From assembly GCA_965249765.1 (NCBI GenBank), contig CBDFMR010000005.1, forward strand, positions 2,728,001 to 2,792,000: a stretch of DNA of 64,000 nucleotides, read 5' to 3'. The notes beneath the pieces are model-generated. The model saw only the letters and a program-made list of their open reading frames with translations, was not told the origin of the DNA and did not search any database. Positions 18,408 through 26,677 of the stretch are shown one piece after another. This DNA comes from CBDFMR01 sp965249765 (GTDB lineage Bacteria; Bacteroidota; Bacteroidia; Chitinophagales; Saprospiraceae). The translations under genes were made by a program, and so were the position numbers. The stretch's first letter is position 1. The number at the start of each line of letters is the position of its first letter.

Positions 18408-18836
18408 TTATGGATGCACATGAAATTGTACGTTCTCCACGACCTCTCCTAGTCCTTTTCCATCTCCCCATACCCGGGCCTCCAGAATCCAGTCCGTATG
18501 CTCCGTCACTCCATTGGCATAGCTTAAGACGAAATCATCTTCATATACATACGTTCCATCTGTAGCATGGACGTGAGCCTCATCAGGCTTGTCGTAAACC
18601 ACGGTACCATCTGCAACACTATATATCTTGACATTAATATGATGAACCGGCTCACCCGTATGGCTTTCATACTCAATTTCTATAGCAAGTACATCTCCTA
18701 CATGCTTATCTGCTGTGGTAGGTTCGTGAATATGCGCGTGATAAGAAAAATCCGTTGTTTGTGGATCATCATCACTACATGAAGAAAAAGTAATAATCAA
18801 TGAAAATAATATAAGTGATATATTCAGTTTGTTCAT
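18408..18836 (-). CDS. Histidine-rich lipoprotein
   Basis: The 142-residue protein has a lipoprotein signal (SLIITFSSC, Cys at 20) followed by a spacer of Asp residues. The mature part is unusually rich in His: FSYHAHIHEPTTADKHVG, then SHTGEPVHHINVKIY, DEAHVHATDG and a terminal FHVHP. Such clusters point to metal binding (copper, zinc or nickel). It is the last gene in a four-gene minus-strand operon after an outer-membrane barrel, a small Cys/His protein and a di-heme peroxidase, so it is probably exposed in the periplasm or at the surface and delivers or traps a metal. The exact metal is unknown. Confidence 0.8.
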   Translation of the reverse strand: MNKLNISLILFSLIITFSSCSDDDPQTTDFSYHAHIHEPTTADKHVGDVLAIEIEYESHTGEPVHHINVKIYSVADGTVVYDKPDEAHVHATDGTYVYEDDFVLSYANGVTEHTDWILEARVWGDGKGLGEVVENVQFHVHP

Positions 18837-18854
18837 TTTACTGAGTTTAGATAA

Positions 18855-19760
18855 TTAAAAAATAAATGCTACGTGACCGCCTATTCTGCCCTGAGCTGTA
18901 ACCTCCTCATCTGAATACGTCTCAGATAAAGGAGTAGAATAGGAAACACCTGCAAGCCACTTGCCTGCATTGAAGTTTAATGCTGACGATAAAAACAGTC
19001 CTTCGCCACCTGTGCCACTTACCTCACTTCCATTGGCATGTCTATCTGATGAAATGGACTCATAGCCAAAACCAATATTCGGAGTAAGGCTAAAACTCTT
19101 TATGGAAAATTCTCTAAAGACGGTCAACTGGGAATTGAACTGATTGCCAAAACGGTAACCTGATTTCGTCTTGCCATTTAATAAGTAATTATTGCTAAAT
19201 ACCAGCCCAAAGAAGTCGATATTTAGTATGGCATTCGTCAGAAATATGTATCCCAGTGCACCACTTCCAAGATTAAAATTCTCAGGTAAGTCCCTTTCAT
19301 GTATGTCTTTATCATAACCGCCAGTAGGAAAACTAAATCCTCCTCCGGATTCCAAATAAAGTCTAGCTCCAGAACCAAGTGATAGATTGTCAAATAAGAC
19401 GTAATTCGCGGTAATTCTCGCGTCAGAAAGTCCTTTCTCGGTGAGATGTCCATCTTCGCCATCACGTTGATTTATGCTATATGGAAGATGAGCCATGAGT
19501 CTTATCCTCTTGTCTCTTCCCAGAGCATATCTTATAGAAAGATCCAGCTGGACAAATCTATCCGATGTTATAAACTCGTGATCGGCATTGGCTTTGAACC
19601 TAGTATCGAAAAATCCCAATCTGATGAAATTATTTCGATAGTCAGTCAACAACCCAAAACCCATATTACTTGCACTACATCCGCATGCATCACAGGCCTC
19701 TAAAGGTGATTGACAAAGCACAATGCAACCGATCGCGATAAAAATCAATTTCTTTATCAT
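18855..19760 (-). CDS. Outer-membrane beta-barrel protein with DACGCS motif
   Basis: The 301-residue protein has a signal peptide and then EACDACGCSASNMGFGLL, a Cys-rich start that could bind metal or be a lipobox-like element. The remainder is a porin-like pattern of amphipathic strands with turns (FVQLDLSIRYALGRDKRIRL, then LSLGSGARLYLESGGGFSF, and ending GRIGGHVAFIF). Similar proteins in Bacteroidota sit beside metal-handling genes. It is 18 bases upstream of the His-rich lipoprotein. A transport or outer-membrane anchoring role is inferred from context only. Confidence 0.78.
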   Translation of the reverse strand: MIKKLIFIAIGCIVLCQSPLEACDACGCSASNMGFGLLTDYRNNFIRLGFFDTRFKANADHEFITSDRFVQLDLSIRYALGRDKRIRLMAHLPYSINQRDGEDGHLTEKGLSDARITANYVLFDNLSLGSGARLYLESGGGFSFPTGGYDKDIHERDLPENFNLGSGALGYIFLTNAILNIDFFGLVFSNNYLLNGKTKSGYRFGNQFNSQLTVFREFSIKSFSLTPNIGFGYESISSDRHANGSEVSGTGGEGLFLSSALNFNAGKWLAGVSYSTPLSETYSDEEVTAQGRIGGHVAFIF

Positions 19761-19796
19761 ATTGCATTGATTGAATTAAAAAATCTTATCTCTCGA

Positions 19797-20174
19797 TCAA
19801 TTCAATTGTGGGGGGTGGAACACATCTTTTGAGTAGTTATAAGAGTGCTCATCATCAGTATAAACAATCAATTGTTTGTTGTTTACATAAAATAATACCG
19901 AGGTGAATGAGGTGTTATTTGTAGGCAAGAAGACTATGTTGGAACTGAACTCCTTGAGAAGATTTGGAATTACTGCATCTTCCTTGTGGTCTTCTTCAAT
20001 TTGCTTTTTAAGAAAGCATTTACCTTCGCACTTCCTCTCTGGTTTATCACGATTGACACACAATGTTTCAACAATATCAGCTCTATTGTACAAGAAATGC
20101 ACATACGTCATCATATCTTTAAGGGTCAAGGATACAATAAGTACGGCTAGTGATATGGCTACTAACTGTCTCAC
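19797..20174 (-). CDS. Small exported protein with CxxxC pair
   Basis: The 125-residue product has one N-terminal hydrophobic segment (ISLAVLIVSLTL), then RKCEGKCFLKKQIEE, and ends SYNYSKDVFHPPQLN. The LCVNRD, CEGKCFL and FHPP motifs recur in small Bacteroidota proteins next to outer-membrane or metal-related genes. I know of no biochemical function. It sits between the di-heme peroxidase and the barrel gene in the same operon. It may be an inner-membrane-anchored metal or redox accessory. Confidence 0.7.
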   Translation of the reverse strand: MRQLVAISLAVLIVSLTLKDMMTYVHFLYNRADIVETLCVNRDKPERKCEGKCFLKKQIEEDHKEDAVIPNLLKEFSSNIVFLPTNNTSFTSVLFYVNNKQLIVYTDDEHSYNYSKDVFHPPQLN

Positions 20175-20269
20175 GCCACAAAGTTAGCCATTTACGACCT
20201 CAATTAATGTCATCAGAGTGTCAAGAAACACTATCTAGAATTTCTCTTGATTACAATTCCAATTAGCTT

Positions 20270-21466
20270 TTATTTGAAGGGATTGCTAAACCGTACATCC
20301 GTGACAAACTCGGCATCAGTCAGCGTGCCTAGAAAAGCCTTTAGAGCATCTTTTTCAATCATAGTAAAATTGTACTTTACAGGATCCCCATTATCATCTC
20401 TAAGAAACGGTTGCAGCGTAGGATGATTTTGGATTCCAGTGCTGTAGTGGTCTAAGACTTCATCGAGAGTTGAAAACCGTCCATCGTGCATATAAGGTGG
20501 CCGTAGTGAAACATTCCTCAATGAGGGCACTTTGAATTTACCACGATGACCATTGAGCCCTGTGGTTTCAAAAACACCTAAGTCCTCAGTCGACATGGCG
20601 TCTAATCCATTATTTGTCCCACTCGTTGTACCATTGGGCGCAACAAGAGGTCCAACAAAAGCTTCACTCAGGTGACAACTACTACACGAAGGGGCAACCA
20701 AATCCCGAGCATAAAATAGTTGCTTGCCATGGTTTTCCTGGTCTGTAAAGTTAGGGAAATCCAATAGCGGGGAATTAACCATACTTCTACCCTCATCATA
20801 CTTTGCTGTGTTACTTACCAGGCTTCTGACAAATTGTGCCAAGGCTTTTGATATTCTATCAACAGTGACTGTCTCATCTCCAAATGCGTCGTCAAACAAC
20901 GATGCCGAGTAGGACTGTTCAGAGACAAGGTCTACGAGCTGATCTAAAGTGAGACCCATTTCTACCGGGTCCTGGAATGGCATCAGAACTTGATCTTCTA
21001 ATGTCTCTGCCCTTTCATCCCAAAAGAACTTTCCCGACTGATAAAACCTTGCATTGGCCAGGCCCATGGAATGTCTCCTCGTAGTACCTCCATTAAAGCC
21101 TAGGCTTAGTACATCTGTATCTGAAAAGCCATTTTCTTGCTTATGACACGAAGCGCAGGAGATGGTACCATTGGCGCTTAACTTATTTTCATAAAATAAT
21201 ACACGACCCAGCAGGACTCCCTCATTGGCAATGGGATTATCTGATGGCACGTTATCGCTGTCAATAGCCGCAAATTGAAACATGAAATTATCAGGAAAAT
21301 CATTGTTGAGAAAATGAGACGGAAGAACGATGCTCTCATAATCAAATGGAGATTCTGGTAAATTCAGATCTTCAAGAGGATTATCCATAATCGGATCATC
21401 TTCTTGACAAGATTCCAATAATACAAACCCAGCTAGGAGAATTACTAAGGACCATTTCTTATACAT
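20270..21466 (-). CDS. Di-heme cytochrome c peroxidase (MauG/CcpA family) lipoprotein
   Basis: A 398-residue lipoprotein (lipobox LLESC, Cys 20). Two c-type heme sites are present: CASCH (104-108) and CSSCH (261-265), with the family motifs FYENKLSANG, FFWDERAETLEDQ and NHGKQLFYARDL, and the late GKFKVPSLRNVSLRPPYMHDGRF segment containing a Met that can ligate heme. The enzyme reduces hydrogen peroxide or oxidises a protein partner, as in MauG/MbnH. The gene is first in the operon with a His-rich lipoprotein, a barrel and a small Cys protein. In methanotrophs a MauG-like enzyme modifies a copper-binding partner, so a similar partnership is a hypothesis here. Confidence 0.9.
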   Translation of the reverse strand: MYKKWSLVILLAGFVLLESCQEDDPIMDNPLEDLNLPESPFDYESIVLPSHFLNNDFPDNFMFQFAAIDSDNVPSDNPIANEGVLLGRVLFYENKLSANGTISCASCHKQENGFSDTDVLSLGFNGGTTRRHSMGLANARFYQSGKFFWDERAETLEDQVLMPFQDPVEMGLTLDQLVDLVSEQSYSASLFDDAFGDETVTVDRISKALAQFVRSLVSNTAKYDEGRSMVNSPLLDFPNFTDQENHGKQLFYARDLVAPSCSSCHLSEAFVGPLVAPNGTTSGTNNGLDAMSTEDLGVFETTGLNGHRGKFKVPSLRNVSLRPPYMHDGRFSTLDEVLDHYSTGIQNHPTLQPFLRDDNGDPVKYNFTMIEKDALKAFLGTLTDAEFVTDVRFSNPFK

Positions 21467-21595
21467 ACAGCAAGCAGTCTTTGATTTTATAGTCTTTAGA
21501 CTGGTGCGGATGGGTTTGGTTTAAAGTGAAATATAATGAGCTATCTGATTTATTGATTTTTGTAGAATTATCAAGAGGTGATTATCATCTCTCAT

Positions 21596-22057
21596 CTACC
21601 TCCTGCATGGCAACTCCTCGCTAATGAATCTCTTTATTCTTTGAGGTCGTGGTAGGTCAAAGTATTCATTGATATGCCGATCAAGGATTTCTGATACTTC
21701 GATAAAATTCTCTGAAGTTCTTATCAAGTAGTTTCCCAATACCCCCGGCTTCTTATCAAGTAGTTTCCCAATAATAATACTCCGCTTATATATCAGTATT
21801 GTGCTTTCAAATTCCGGATTGATTTCATTCAAATGCACTTGCGAACTTTCATCCATAAACGAAGGAACAAAGGTCAGAGCTACGTTTCTTAAACCTACTT
21901 CTTCTCCCAAAGTTTTTAATTCTTTGAATCGAGATTCATAACTATAATCAACATCATTGCCATAAACAAAGTATACTTTTAAGAATTTTGATCTCCTCTC
22001 ACTTTCTTCATCCAAGAATATTAACCAATCCTTGATATCATTCCATTTTGGGGTCAC
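21596..22057 (-). CDS. Unknown protein with 32-base tandem duplication near the C-terminus
   Basis: The 153-residue product begins TPKWNDIKDWLIFLDEESER and contains FLKVYFVYGNDVDY, suggesting a thioredoxin- or haloacid-like alpha/beta fold, but no catalytic motif is clear. The minus-strand sequence ATTGGGAAACTACTTGATAA occurs twice, 32 bases apart (about 21718-21772). This duplication is not a multiple of three, so the C-terminal about 40 residues are read in a frame different from the ancestor's; the ancestral copy would have ended GKLLDKNFREFYRSI. It overlaps the upstream dioxygenase-like gene by 20 bases, so they are cotranscribed. Confidence 0.55.
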   Translation of the reverse strand: MTPKWNDIKDWLIFLDEESERRSKFLKVYFVYGNDVDYSYESRFKELKTLGEEVGLRNVALTFVPSFMDESSQVHLNEINPEFESTILIYKRSIIIGKLLDKKPGVLGNYLIRTSENFIEVSEILDRHINEYFDLPRPQRIKRFISEELPCRR

Positions 22058-22862
22058 TTCCTACAAAGTAAAGAATCCCTTCGTACCAGCCATACTTGCA
22101 TATTGGATATGTAGCCGTACCAGCATCTGTACCGTAAGCATGATGAGGAGTAAATGACAATATATCTTCCCCAATACTCTTGCCAGAAGAGTTAGTTTCT
22201 TGTTTACTATCAGGATAATCATCTATATTGATGCCCAAAATTATGCTACGCTCTCCTACCCATAAACTATCTTTTTCCACGAAACGAATCACGCCACTTC
22301 CAGCTCTGTTTTCAAGTTTTCGTCGCTTATTAGTATTCAGTAAAGGATCATTATCGAAAACAAAGTCATCAATATAATATGGATCATCTAGACTAGGCTC
22401 TTTTATATAAGCATGGACATGGGCTGGTTTTCCTCCTCCAAGATATGATCCAGGCATAAGTGTAAAAATCGAGTATTTACCATTTAGACTGGTCTTGGCC
22501 CATCCTCTGATATATCCGTGTGTCTGTCCTAGCTTATTATACGGCATACTCCTTTCTTCATTTTCTAATGGACGATATCGACCAGTGGCATCTGTATGGT
22601 AATAATAGATCAAAATGTTCGCTGCAGGAGTGATACCGTCTGATCGATAAACTGTTCCTGTCAATAATATTTTTCTCCCATCGTGGTTCCACGCTGCACT
22701 TGTATCTATAGAACTAATGGTCGCAGGCATTCTGTAATAGATCGGTGGAGTGTCATCAAAATTATTTGACAATTTTGATGATACACTATCAGATTGGTTC
22801 TGACATGACATCATCTGGGTAAGTAACATTAGTAATAAGGACAACTCTAATGGATGGAGCAT
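22038..22862 (-). CDS. Intradiol ring-cleavage dioxygenase-like lipoprotein
   Basis: The 274-residue protein has a lipoprotein signal (LLTQMMSC) and then GTVYRSDGITPAANILIYYYHTD, RPLENEERSMPY and HGYIRGWAKTSLNGKYSIFTLMPGSY, then PAHVHAYIKEPS. These are the core strands of the protocatechuate 3,4-dioxygenase fold; two Tyr and two His (HVH region) are the usual Fe(III) ligands. Many Bacteroidota secrete such lipid-anchored homologues whose substrates are unknown. It is followed by a gene of unknown function and preceded by a LytTR regulator on the same strand. Confidence 0.82.
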   Translation of the reverse strand: MLHPLELSLLLMLLTQMMSCQNQSDSVSSKLSNNFDDTPPIYYRMPATISSIDTSAAWNHDGRKILLTGTVYRSDGITPAANILIYYYHTDATGRYRPLENEERSMPYNKLGQTHGYIRGWAKTSLNGKYSIFTLMPGSYLGGGKPAHVHAYIKEPSLDDPYYIDDFVFDNDPLLNTNKRRKLENRAGSGVIRFVEKDSLWVGERSIILGINIDDYPDSKQETNSSGKSIGEDILSFTPHHAYGTDAGTATYPICKYGWYEGILYFVGSDPKME

Positions 22863-22947
22863 AGTTTTTTTATCACAATAACTAGTTCCAACAACATTCT
22901 CATGTTCTATGCTCCTTCTTAATGTCCCAGAGGTGTAAAAGATTAGC

Positions 22948-23754
22948 TCAGTGGAGTAGATGTTTCCAGTTATCCCTATAATGCCGGCTAAATCTAACTA
23001 TTACACCAGTATCTAAGCTGACGTCATAATCTCCATTCATGCGTGATACAACATCGTTAATATGAAAGCTATTGATTATTGCTGACCGATGGACGCGAAT
23101 AAAATATACAGGGTCTAGTTCCCTTTCTAGACTATTCAAGCTTTTCAATATCAAATGCTTTTTTTCTTGAGTGTGAATGATAGCATATGGTTTATCCGTT
23201 GATATCAGTCTTATAGACATCTGTTCGATTCCTATTCTTCGTGATCCAATCTTGGCAAATAGCAACTTGTGAGCATCATCAGACGCATTTCCATTTTTTT
23301 GAACCGATAGATTAAAATGTAATATGACAACCAAGTGTGCAAATACGATTATATACAATTGGTTTGACAATACTGAATTATAGATGCCCTGTAAGTGATG
23401 TGGTGGCGAAAACATCAATCTACTGATGCCTACAAAACTACAAGTAAAAAGTACAGTATGAACGAAGCTTCCAATGACTATCAGAAATAGATAGTATAAA
23501 ATTCTGTATCCAAGCTGACGGGGATGGAAGTACTTTAGTGAAAGCCTCATCAAGTATATAAGGGGTAGCCAATACAGCCAAATCGTATTATACAGGAACG
23601 ACTCGGACAGGTAGAATCCTGTGTTTCTTATATTACTAAATAGATAGTCCTGGAGAACGCAAAGAATCATTACAATTCCGATTATCCACACTAGGACTGT
23701 CCAATTACTAAAAATCGGAAGTTTAAAAATTTTAGATTGCTGTAGATTGTTCAT
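22948..23754 (-). CDS. LytTR-family transcriptional regulator with membrane domain
   Basis: The first about 150 residues contain four hydrophobic helices (for example WTVLVWIIGIVMILCVL and LYYLFLIVIGSFVHTVLF). The last about 95 residues form a LytTR DNA-binding domain: IRLISTDKPYAIIHTQ, then LKSLNSLERELDPVYFIRVHRSAIIN and DYDVSLDTGVIVRFSRHYRDNW. There is no receiver domain, so it senses at the membrane or is activated by another protein. It likely regulates neighbouring genes, but no binding site was identified. No recognisable histidine kinase is adjacent. Confidence 0.86.
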   Translation of the reverse strand: MNNLQQSKIFKLPIFSNWTVLVWIIGIVMILCVLQDYLFSNIRNTGFYLSESFLYNTIWLYWLPLIYLMRLSLKYFHPRQLGYRILYYLFLIVIGSFVHTVLFTCSFVGISRLMFSPPHHLQGIYNSVLSNQLYIIVFAHLVVILHFNLSVQKNGNASDDAHKLLFAKIGSRRIGIEQMSIRLISTDKPYAIIHTQEKKHLILKSLNSLERELDPVYFIRVHRSAIINSFHINDVVSRMNGDYDVSLDTGVIVRFSRHYRDNWKHLLH

Positions 23755-23823
23755 TGATTATTTTAATGCAAACAATGAATATTTTTATTGGCATGACCTC
23801 GATAAAGATACCTATGTATACTC

Positions 23824-25158
23824 TTACATTTTTGACATCCAGGCTTCTCTATCTTCTGTCACTTGCCATACAGCACCGCTGCTTTCCAGGCTATTGAACA
23901 TGGGTAGCCAGTCGGAAGGACCGGTAGACTCCGTCAATATCTCATAGCGTCTCAACTGCAAAATGATGTCCAGAGGATCTATCATCACCGGGCATGCTTC
24001 GACGCAAGCGTTGCAGTTCGTACAAGCGTGAATCTCTTCACGAGCGATATTGTCAAAGAGATTCTTTCCGTCCTCAATTCCGTTTATAATGTCGCTATAT
24101 GACAGGTCATTGTCATCGATGTATCGTCCCACCTCATCAGCGCGATCTCGTACATCCATCATAATCTTCCTTGGCGAAAGCCTCTTCCCCGTCATATTGG
24201 CAGGGCAGACATCAGTACATCGTCCGCATTCTGTACACGTATATGCATTAAGGATGTTCCTTTCCGACAATCCCATCACATCACAAGCGCCGAACTCCGG
24301 TATATCATCGGTCATCTCACCTCCATCTGCATCTGTGGTCAGTCCCATCATACTTCTCACCTCACTCGTAATGGTAGGTATATTTTCCATCTTACCTCTG
24401 GCTGTAAGCTTGGAGAAGAAGACATTGGGAAAAGCAAGAAAAACATGCAGGTGCTTAGAGATAGGGAGATAAATGATGAAGAGCAAGACCGTAATGATAT
24501 GTAGCCACCAGCCTGTCCTCTCTACAAACTCTAATATTCCTTGGCCCCAGCCATCAAAGAGCAACGGACCCATAAATCCTGATATGAGCAAGTGACCCGT
24601 ATCATGATAATGCGCGGGATCTATCTTTTGTAATACAACATCAGCGCCATTCATCATGAAGATTCCAGTTACGAGTGCCAACTCACCAAAGAGGATAATA
24701 TTGGCATCAGAAAAAGGCCATCCTTTCATTTCCGGTTTCCAAAATCGTGGTATACGCAGCAAGTTCCTCCTTGCAAGAAATACGAACGTGGCGATCATGG
24801 CACCAATACTGAGAATCTCTATAAAATTAATAATGAAGGTATAGAAACCTCCCAGATAAGGGGCAAAGAATCGGTGAACGCCAAAGAAGCCATCAACAAA
24901 AATCTCGATCAACTCAATCTGTGTGATGAGGAAAGCCGCATAGATAAAAAAGTGTAGAACTGCAGGTATCCATCTCTTAAACATCTTCTTTTGACCAAAG
25001 GCAACCAATAGCATATTCTTCCACCTCGCTGCGTCGTTGTCTACCAATTCATCTTCCTGACCCAGTTTGATATTCCTATATATACGACCATACAACTTGA
25101 CGGCCAGTCTGATGGTCAAAATGACGATGAGTAAAAAAAAGATCTGTTGAATACTCAT
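23824..25158 (-). CDS. Membrane 4Fe-4S oxidoreductase (HdrC/narG gamma-like)
   Basis: The 444-residue protein has an N-terminal membrane part of about five or six helices (for example FFLLIVILTIRLAVKLYG, then LSIGAMIATFVFLARR, and HIITVLLFIIYLPIS) resembling nitrate reductase gamma/HdrE. The C-terminal part carries two ferredoxin motifs, CTECGRCTDVCP near residue 305 and CTNCNACVEACP near 385. It transfers electrons between a soluble cysteine-rich subunit and the quinone pool. Its expected partner, the CCG-domain subunit, lies at 17.3-18.1 kb, not beside it. The gene is followed by a LytTR regulator. Confidence 0.88.
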   Translation of the reverse strand: MSIQQIFFLLIVILTIRLAVKLYGRIYRNIKLGQEDELVDNDAARWKNMLLVAFGQKKMFKRWIPAVLHFFIYAAFLITQIELIEIFVDGFFGVHRFFAPYLGGFYTFIINFIEILSIGAMIATFVFLARRNLLRIPRFWKPEMKGWPFSDANIILFGELALVTGIFMMNGADVVLQKIDPAHYHDTGHLLISGFMGPLLFDGWGQGILEFVERTGWWLHIITVLLFIIYLPISKHLHVFLAFPNVFFSKLTARGKMENIPTITSEVRSMMGLTTDADGGEMTDDIPEFGACDVMGLSERNILNAYTCTECGRCTDVCPANMTGKRLSPRKIMMDVRDRADEVGRYIDDNDLSYSDIINGIEDGKNLFDNIAREEIHACTNCNACVEACPVMIDPLDIILQLRRYEILTESTGPSDWLPMFNSLESSGAVWQVTEDREAWMSKM

Positions 25159-25235
25159 TGATTATCTTTGTTTATCTAAAAGTGATTCAAGACGAAAGGT
25201 ATAAAATTGTGTATAATTAACTTAGGATAGATACT

Positions 25236-25730
25236 ATGAAAGTATTAGATAGCAAGCAGATCAGACAAAAGATAAGGAGACTGTCGTTTGAGATATTGGA
25301 GCAGAACTATGGGGAGAAGCGTCTCTACCTTGCTGGCATCAATAATAGCGGTTATTCCTTTGCCAAAAAGCTAAAAACTGCTCTCAGGAAAGTCTCTGAC
25401 ACGGACATAGAGCTCATTCGACTAAAGCTCAATCCTGCCAATCCCACAGCAGATGACATCACTTTATCCGTTGAACCTGCAGCATTGAATAATAAAGTCG
25501 TCATCATCGTAGACGATGTGGCCAATACAGGTCGCACAATATTTTATGCACTCCGACCCTTGCTTGATGTAATGGCTAAGAAAGTAGAAATTGCAGTACT
25601 TATTGATCGCAAGCATAAATCTTTTCCGATAAAGGTGGACTACTTTGGCCTCAGCTTGGCTACTACCATGAAGGAAAACATAAAAGTAAATCTGGGCAAG
25701 TCAAAAGAAGCATCCGTCCTCCTAGAGTAG
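25236..25730 (+). CDS. Type I phosphoribosyltransferase (PyrR-like)
   Basis: The 164-residue protein starts at ATG 25236 and contains the PRPP-binding loop VVIIVDDVANTGRTIFYAL (about residues 88-106), with hood elements RLYLAGINNSGYSFAK before it and EIAVLIDRKHKSFPIKVDY after. The length and motifs fit PyrR/HGPRT-like enzymes. It may act as a uracil phosphoribosyltransferase or purine salvage enzyme; no pyr-operon neighbours are present, so attenuation regulation is not supported. Divergent from the Fe-S gene. Confidence 0.85.
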   Translation: MKVLDSKQIRQKIRRLSFEILEQNYGEKRLYLAGINNSGYSFAKKLKTALRKVSDTDIELIRLKLNPANPTADDITLSVEPAALNNKVVIIVDDVANTGRTIFYALRPLLDVMAKKVEIAVLIDRKHKSFPIKVDYFGLSLATTMKENIKVNLGKSKEASVLLE

Positions 25731-25805
25731 AACTACCGTAGCAAGAGGCACAAAAAAACCAACTACAGTGCAAGTGATCTTTTCTCAAGGGATTGTAATT
25801 ACAAA

Positions 25806-26569
25806 TTACATTTTAATAAATTTATTTATCGCAACACCATCCTCATTTTCAAGATGAAGCGTGTACATTCCACCCTTCATTTCTGAAACTGGTATCTGCT
25901 GAAGAAAGACATCACTGACGATTAGTTTTCCATCAATATTGTAGATAGAATATCGATCAAATTGCAGGTCGGTCTGTACAGAGAGTATGGTTGCCACAGG
26001 CGATGGAAATATAGTTATGAGATCACTATCTATGAGGTCCTGAGTATCACTTATGCTTTCTAAGTCTTCCATGTATCGAGGTAGTAACCTAGCGGTATAA
26101 TAGTTCCATCATTGTTGTTATCACTGGGGTCACATAATTCTATCGATGCTCCCACGCCATCTGTCCCATCTGCCTCAGTAGGCCATGTATCGATGTCATC
26201 ATATGTCACTTCATCTACGATGGCTCCTGAGGCATCATAGACCGTAACCGTCTCACCACCATTACCGAGGGCACCTTCCCACTCACGGGCAGTAACGCCC
26301 AATACATTAAGCATGGCACCGGCATTCTCGGCAAGCACTAGGTATCCACCTGCGGGTAGTACCGTCGACACCTCAAAGGAGTCCGTCACTCCGGTAAGAT
26401 GCCAATTGATTAGATCCAGATCAGCTCCTGAGTTGTTGTACAATTCTACGTACTCCATGCTATCACTCCCCGACTCCGGAGGGTTGTATGAGAGCTCTGT
26501 GATGACGATCTGAGCTGCAAGAAACTGAAGTGATAAAAGACAAATAATGAGGGGTAGGTATTTTCTCAT
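25806..26569 (-). pseudogene. Lamin-tail domain protein with T9SS tail, apparently frameshifted
   Basis: The upstream frame (26569 to 26060) has a signal peptide and a lamin-tail domain: QIVITELSYNPPESGSDSME, then YVELYNNSGADLDLINWHLTG and GGYLVLAENAG, and ends SIELCDPSDNNNDGTIIPL. It runs into a stop at LDTWKT. The next frame (26072 to 25806) begins MEDLESISDTQDL and reads DLITIFPSPVATILSVQ, then YSIYNIDGKLIV and ends KFIKM, which is a T9SS type A sorting tail. Family members carry both parts in one chain. A one-base shift between 26060 and 26100 would join them. Without it the protein loses its secretion signal for the outer membrane. An assembly indel is equally possible. Confidence 0.65.
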
Positions 26570-26677
26570 GAGCTGGTTGTTTTTAGAAGAATTGAATAAA
26601 ACACTAATATCATAAATAAGCCAGTTTCTAGATTCTATGAAGAATACTAATTCTTGGTTGTCACTCGTGATGTGATG

